Positions 60,635-64,000 of a stretch of DNA of 64,000 bases are shown in pieces. The notes below the pieces were generated by a model. That model made no database searches and was not told where the DNA came from. It saw only the letters and a program-made list of their open reading frames with translations. The position numbers and the translations under genes are program-made. Position 1 is the stretch's first letter. Each line of letters starts with the position of its first letter. Origin of the DNA: Flavobacteriales bacterium UBA7878 (GTDB taxonomy: Bacteria; Bacteroidota; Bacteroidia; Flavobacteriales; Schleiferiaceae); the NCBI GenBank assembly GCA_002501205.1, contig DLRW01000026.1:1-64000 (forward strand). Direction: 5' to 3'.

Positions 60635-61374
60635 GCTTGGGTTTTGGGGGCAGTGAAAAGCTTAATGGTATAATCCAATAATTCCGAGCTGCCTGCCGGG
60701 CCATGTCCCGGAATTACAAATTCCACCTCTGGAATTTTGCTTTTGATGAGTTCAACGCTCCTCGCCCACTGCATAGTATCGGCATCAGCCAGGTTTCCTT
60801 TTTGAGCGCCCAGGCTTTTAATTAAGCAACCTCCAAATAGCGTTTTATGCTCTGGAAAGTAGGAAGCGATATTATCCTGAGTGTGGCCTGGGCCGGGGAA
60901 ACTATTGATCGAATGATATTGACCGACACTGATGATCAGGCTATCTACAAAGCCATTTTGGGGTAGCGGCATGCTATCTGCTGCGGCCAATTCTATGGTT
61001 TTTTGATGGGCATAAGAAGGTATCTTATGTTGATGAAAAGCTTCAAGGCCACCGAGGCAGTCTTCATGAAAATGATTGATTATAATTCCTTTGATTTGGA
61101 CTTCCTGACTTTCAATCCATTGCATGAGCTCATAGGCAACTGAATCTGCCACCGGGCTATCGAAAACCAGTGCCTCACCTTGATCTATCAGAATGGCACC
61201 ATTGCAAGGAAAAGGACCATAATCGGGGATTTGGATAAAGCTGATATGCTGAAAAAGCCCCTTTTTTAGTTTTAGGATTTGCAGAGACTTTGATTGATAG
61301 ACGGTCTCTGGCTCAGGTTTGGATGAGCAGGCCATAAGAAGAAAAAATACCAGGATGTGGAGGATAAGACGCAT
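60631..61374 (-). CDS. Class B1 metallo-beta-lactamase-family lipoprotein
   Basis: A 247-residue protein with a lipoprotein signal (FFLLMAC, Cys16) and the class B1 metallo-beta-lactamase ligand set: His101, His103 and Asp105 in NHFHEDCLGG; His164 in PGPGHTQDN; Cys183 in LFGGCLIKS; Lys186; Asn194 in KGNLADAD; His224 in IPGHG. The Cys after Asp105 also occurs in Bacteroides CfiA/CcrA. It is predicted to hydrolyse beta-lactams in the periplasm, with zinc; activity and spectrum are untested. It overlaps the CHAP gene by four bases. The lipid anchor is unusual for most B1 enzymes, though NDM has one. Confidence 0.88.
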   Translation of the reverse strand: MRLILHILVFFLLMACSSKPEPETVYQSKSLQILKLKKGLFQHISFIQIPDYGPFPCNGAILIDQGEALVFDSPVADSVAYELMQWIESQEVQIKGIIINHFHEDCLGGLEAFHQHKIPSYAHQKTIELAAADSMPLPQNGFVDSLIISVGQYHSINSFPGPGHTQDNIASYFPEHKTLFGGCLIKSLGAQKGNLADADTMQWARSVELIKSKIPEVEFVIPGHGPAGSSELLDYTIKLFTAPKTQA

Positions 61375-61455
61375 GCTAGAAGTTCTACTTGCAAAATACG
61401 GAATGGGAGATTGAATATTTAGAAGAATACTTTCTTAAAGGGTAAGTAGGAGATC

Positions 61456-62430
61456 TTATAGGCTCAAGGTTTGGATAAGCCAATTCAGGAGATCATCATT
61501 ATCAATAATGGACCAGGAATGAGGATGTCGCTGGCCATTGGGTCTTAGTCCTTTACCCGTGCTGATCTTTACTTCTACATTTGGGTGGCCCTGCATTTTG
61601 AGCTCGTTTACCATCGCTACAATATCAGAGCCATTCCAATCATAGAGGTCACGATGCCTTTTATTTAGCAAATAGTCAAGATCCAAATCGGTGTAAAAAC
61701 GCAAGGGAGTTTCCAGTAGTAGTTCTGCATTACCACCATTCTCAGCCCCATAGCTGTAGATGGAAAAATATTGGTAGGTCTGAGGTACTTCAGCTGGACT
61801 ACCACCGAAATTGGTGCCGTAATAGTTTTTGAGCCAACGTGCTTCGGCGATTCCCGCTTCGCTAATGCCTCGCTCCAATTCTCGTTCACAATAATGGTAT
61901 AATCGAGCGAGATCCAGGGGTGGATCTACCCCAAAAACAGCGGCGGGTTTAATCAAAGTTTGACTGCTGTCCATCACGGCTAGCTGGGCATAGCGCAAGG
62001 CAATAACTCCTCCATTGGATAAACCACCCAGAACGAATTTGTTAGCAGGAATATCATACTTCGCCATGCAAGCGTTGATCAAGGTATCCAGAAAGGCCGC
62101 TTCAGATTGGCGATCTACCGTTCCCCAATTAATGGAAGGGATTAAGGTCATGATGCCTTTTGTCGCAGCTGCTTGCGGAATCTTCAATTGGGGGATTACA
62201 TCTTCTACCATTTCCCCTGAGGCCGGGATGATAATTAGACATGCCTTGGGTTTTTGGTGAGGAATGAGCTGGTAATGGAAAAGACTATCCGATTCCCCAT
62301 CATTGATGTAGAGATAGCTGCTATCTTGATAGGAGCTGGGGATTTTTTCAAATTCCTGAGCAAAAAGGGGGCTCAATCCCAGGCAGAGCATGCCCAGGGC
62401 AAGGCGGCTTAATTTGGTCATCCTGATCAT
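61456..62430 (-). CDS. Secreted alpha/beta hydrolase (esterase-like)
   Basis: A 324-residue protein with a signal peptide (LALGMLCLGLSPLFAQ) and an alpha/beta-hydrolase nucleophile elbow, GGLSNGGVIAL (GxSxG form with Ser), at about residues 145-155. Asp in FGVDPPLDL and His in RHPHSWSI are plausible triad partners. The KACLIIIPASGEM region near 63-75 would form the oxyanion side. Substrate unknown; esterases and peptidases share this layout. An in-frame ATG at 62421 is an alternative start, nine bases downstream. Located between the MBL gene and a T9SS cargo gene on the same strand. Confidence 0.8.
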   Translation of the reverse strand: MIRMTKLSRLALGMLCLGLSPLFAQEFEKIPSSYQDSSYLYINDGESDSLFHYQLIPHQKPKACLIIIPASGEMVEDVIPQLKIPQAAATKGIMTLIPSINWGTVDRQSEAAFLDTLINACMAKYDIPANKFVLGGLSNGGVIALRYAQLAVMDSSQTLIKPAAVFGVDPPLDLARLYHYCERELERGISEAGIAEARWLKNYYGTNFGGSPAEVPQTYQYFSIYSYGAENGGNAELLLETPLRFYTDLDLDYLLNKRHRDLYDWNGSDIVAMVNELKMQGHPNVEVKISTGKGLRPNGQRHPHSWSIIDNDDLLNWLIQTLSL

Positions 62431-62483
62431 TTTAGGAGCCCTAATTTATACCTTGCTTAAAAGCGACTTTAAAGGGAAAAGTT

Positions 62484-62530
62484 AAAAGAGGCTGAGCTTG
62501 AGTTCTTAATTCTGATATCAGCCTCTTTTT
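62484..62530 (-). terminator. Terminator after T9SS cargo gene 3
   Basis: AAAAGAGGCTGA (62484-62495) pairs with TCAGCCTCTTTT (62518-62529) across a 22-base loop, with T tracts on both sides. It ends the minus-strand gene at 62539. The loop is long, so its efficiency is uncertain. Confidence 0.6.
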
Positions 62531-62538
62531 ATGAAATC

Positions 62539-64000
62539 TTATTTGTTGATGAGAATTTTCTCCTCCGTAATCCTTCTACCATCCGCAGTTTGTACCACCA
62601 AAAGGTAAACACCAGTTTTAAGGCTATTGGTTTTAAAACGGAAGCTATTTTGTCCGACTAAGGCCAATTCTTGCACCTCAAATAATGCCTGATTTTGCTT
62701 GCCATCCAAACTCATCAAGCGGAAGCTTAAGACTTCTTCTTTGTCCTGATTCAGTTTTAATTCGAACCAATCAATGGCCGGATTTGGTGCTACCCTACTT
62801 TGAAGACTGTTTTCTTTGATTCCAATATTAATAGGGGTATCCTGCCAATTGGGGCTGCGCAATTTTGCAATAGCAGTAAGGGGTTGACCATTGGCCGTTG
62901 CTTCATATCCTGAGGCCCAAGCTGTACCTGTTTCGCCATAGGCTTGTTGGTTTCCGGTATAGTCGCCCCAGCGTTCATATTTACGATTGCCATTGCTGGA
63001 AATGATGTCGATATAATCACCGCCTTCCACAATTTGCTTGCGGGGGCTGTAGCTGGAATCATTATCGAAGAACATACAGGAGAAACCAGCATTGAGGCTG
63101 TCGCCGGTGTGATTGAAGCTAATAATGGCTTCCATCTCTGCATAGGATTTTCCGGTATAGGTGATTTGCGGATAGCCGATATCAATAGGATCAAAATTGA
63201 TAATCTTGAAATAGCTATTGGTCTTAGGTCCATCCAATTTGATCATACCGTGGTAAATCCCCGAATTGCCTAAAGAAGTAATCGTATTTCCCACATATTG
63301 AATGGTGCCATGGGCCACAAATCCACCTTGAATGCGGCTGTCGTTACAATCGAAGGTATGATCATTGGCCTGGCGTGCTTCGGGCGGAAGCCCATAAGGA
63401 GTTTCTGTTTGATAAACTTCCAGCGAAAGCTGAGGATTACCACTGGCGGGTCCGTCAATCTTTACCACAAAAATGCTATCATTTAGGGTATCCAAATTTC
63501 GGTTCGAGAGGATATACGCAGGAGCCCCGGGGTAATCGGTACCACGATCCATACCCGTAAAATTGAAGAGATTACGGTTTCCCATTTTTAGATTGGAGTA
63601 GTAATGCTCAATCATGGGAAGGCTGTCATAACCTGCTTGTTTGTCGAGCTGACGAATAGTCGACTGCACATAGCCGCTGTTATTGCTGGAGCCATTGTAA
63701 AAAGTGTTCATAGTGATGAACAAATCATCGCGATTAATGCTGATATGCGGATAATCACTCCAAGTAGAGTCATTGAGCGGATTACCGTCAATTTGGTAGA
63801 TATTAAAGCCATCTGCCAGATCATTGGACTTGGAGAAGGCCGCAATAATTTTAGAGTTTTCCCAGGTATTGCCACTTAGGTAAAGCACAATAAAGCGATC
63901 AGCCACCGGATCGTATAAAGCTCGAGGATCGTACTTGCTTCCGGGTAAAATGGCTGTGGGGCGGTAAAAACGGAAAAGGGTAGTTTCAAAGAGTAGGCTG
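62539..64000 (-). CDS. T9SS cargo protein, C-terminal part (cut by window edge)
   Basis: The frame is open from 62541 to the right edge (about 487 residues), beginning inside a protein that reads SLLFETTLFRFYRPTAILPG and then KYDPRALYDPVADRFIVLYL. That PRALYDPxxDRFIV pattern is common in secreted Bacteroidota proteins with a beta-propeller-like part. The C-terminus carries a type A sorting domain (RVAPNPAIDWFELKL ... KTGVYLLVVQTADGRR ... ILINK), so it is exported by the T9SS. The region between about 60 and 380 has no recognised catalytic motif. The true start and signal peptide lie beyond this window. The internal GTG at 63906 is not the start. Confidence 0.88.
   Translation of the reverse strand, partial: SLLFETTLFRFYRPTAILPGSKYDPRALYDPVADRFIVLYLSGNTWENSKIIAAFSKSNDLADGFNIYQIDGNPLNDSTWSDYPHISINRDDLFITMNTFYNGSSNNSGYVQSTIRQLDKQAGYDSLPMIEHYYSNLKMGNRNLFNFTGMDRGTDYPGAPAYILSNRNLDTLNDSIFVVKIDGPASGNPQLSLEVYQTETPYGLPPEARQANDHTFDCNDSRIQGGFVAHGTIQYVGNTITSLGNSGIYHGMIKLDGPKTNSYFKIINFDPIDIGYPQITYTGKSYAEMEAIISFNHTGDSLNAGFSCMFFDNDSSYSPRKQIVEGGDYIDIISSNGNRKYERWGDYTGNQQAYGETGTAWASGYEATANGQPLTAIAKLRSPNWQDTPINIGIKENSLQSRVAPNPAIDWFELKLNQDKEEVLSFRLMSLDGKQNQALFEVQELALVGQNSFRFKTNSLKTGVYLLVVQTADGRRITEEKILINK

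Noticed and set aside
1..64000. tRNA, rRNA, CRISPR, insertion sequence or prophage
   Set aside because: I looked for cloverleaf-like sequence, spaced direct repeats, transposase or integrase motifs and phage genes on both strands by eye and found none that hold up.

Overview
This window looks like the chromosome of a marine-type Bacteroidota, most likely order Flavobacteriales; I cannot fix the family from sequence alone. Support: a SusC/SusD pair, three proteins with type IX secretion (T9SS) C-terminal sorting domains, the T9SS regulator PorX, an LpxC-FabZ fusion, a LytS/LytTR pair with a sensor propeller, a kynurenine branch, few Shine-Dalgarno sites, and many copies of the Bacteroidota -7 promoter element TAnnTTTG. 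I see no tRNA, rRNA, CRISPR array, prophage or insertion sequence. No gene-free stretch exceeds about 200 bases.

Layout. 1-5281: RNase HII (cut by the left edge), a GT4 glycosyltransferase, and a divergent flippase / Wzz-like / Wzy-like surface-polysaccharide operon. 5369-9749: promoter, SusC, SusD and a bidirectional terminator. 9764-15128 (minus): lipid A and elongation block lpxD, lpxC-fabZ, lpxA, an ABC ATPase, efp and a second LpxD-like gene. 15142-21979: an HD phosphohydrolase, then porX, a three-gene lipoprotein cassette (YHYH protein, MORN/YwqK-like protein, SCO protein), then tsaE and alanine dehydrogenase. 21968-31327: methyltransferase, small membrane protein, proline dehydrogenase, aroB-aroA, an unusual palindromic repeat cluster, a DEAD-box helicase, a DUF1684 protein and two unknown lipoproteins.

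31324-36626 (minus): ferritin, arginine decarboxylase, agmatinase, a deoxyhypusine-synthase-like enzyme and a GNAT-nitrilase fusion, a tightly packed polyamine cluster. 36667-39383: a helix-hairpin-helix envelope protein coupled to a small predicted barrel protein. 39497-43092: propeller histidine kinase plus LytTR regulator. 43089-45481 (minus): a 39-residue lipoprotein, SprT-like metalloprotein, purK and purE. 45521-47019: MlaE/MlaF-type lipid transporter. 47122-51314: two paralogous secreted T9SS cargo proteins. 51445-57936: gcvP, a divergent UbiA-like membrane protein, kynU and kmo. 58047-61374 (minus): an acidic Ala/Glu-rich lipoprotein, glyS, and a lipoprotein class B1 metallo-beta-lactamase coupled to a CHAP amidase. 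61456-64000: an alpha/beta hydrolase and a T9SS cargo protein cut by the right edge.

The most interesting points are the YHYH-MORN-SCO cassette lying between porX and tsaE-ald; the complete B1 metallo-beta-lactamase with its CHAP partner; the polyamine cluster; the second LpxD lacking one of the two conserved histidines; the 39-residue lipoprotein; the palindrome cluster after aroA; and -7 boxes sitting only 4-5 bases before start codons, which suggests many nearly leaderless transcripts. No wholly new system is proven by the sequence; these are candidates.
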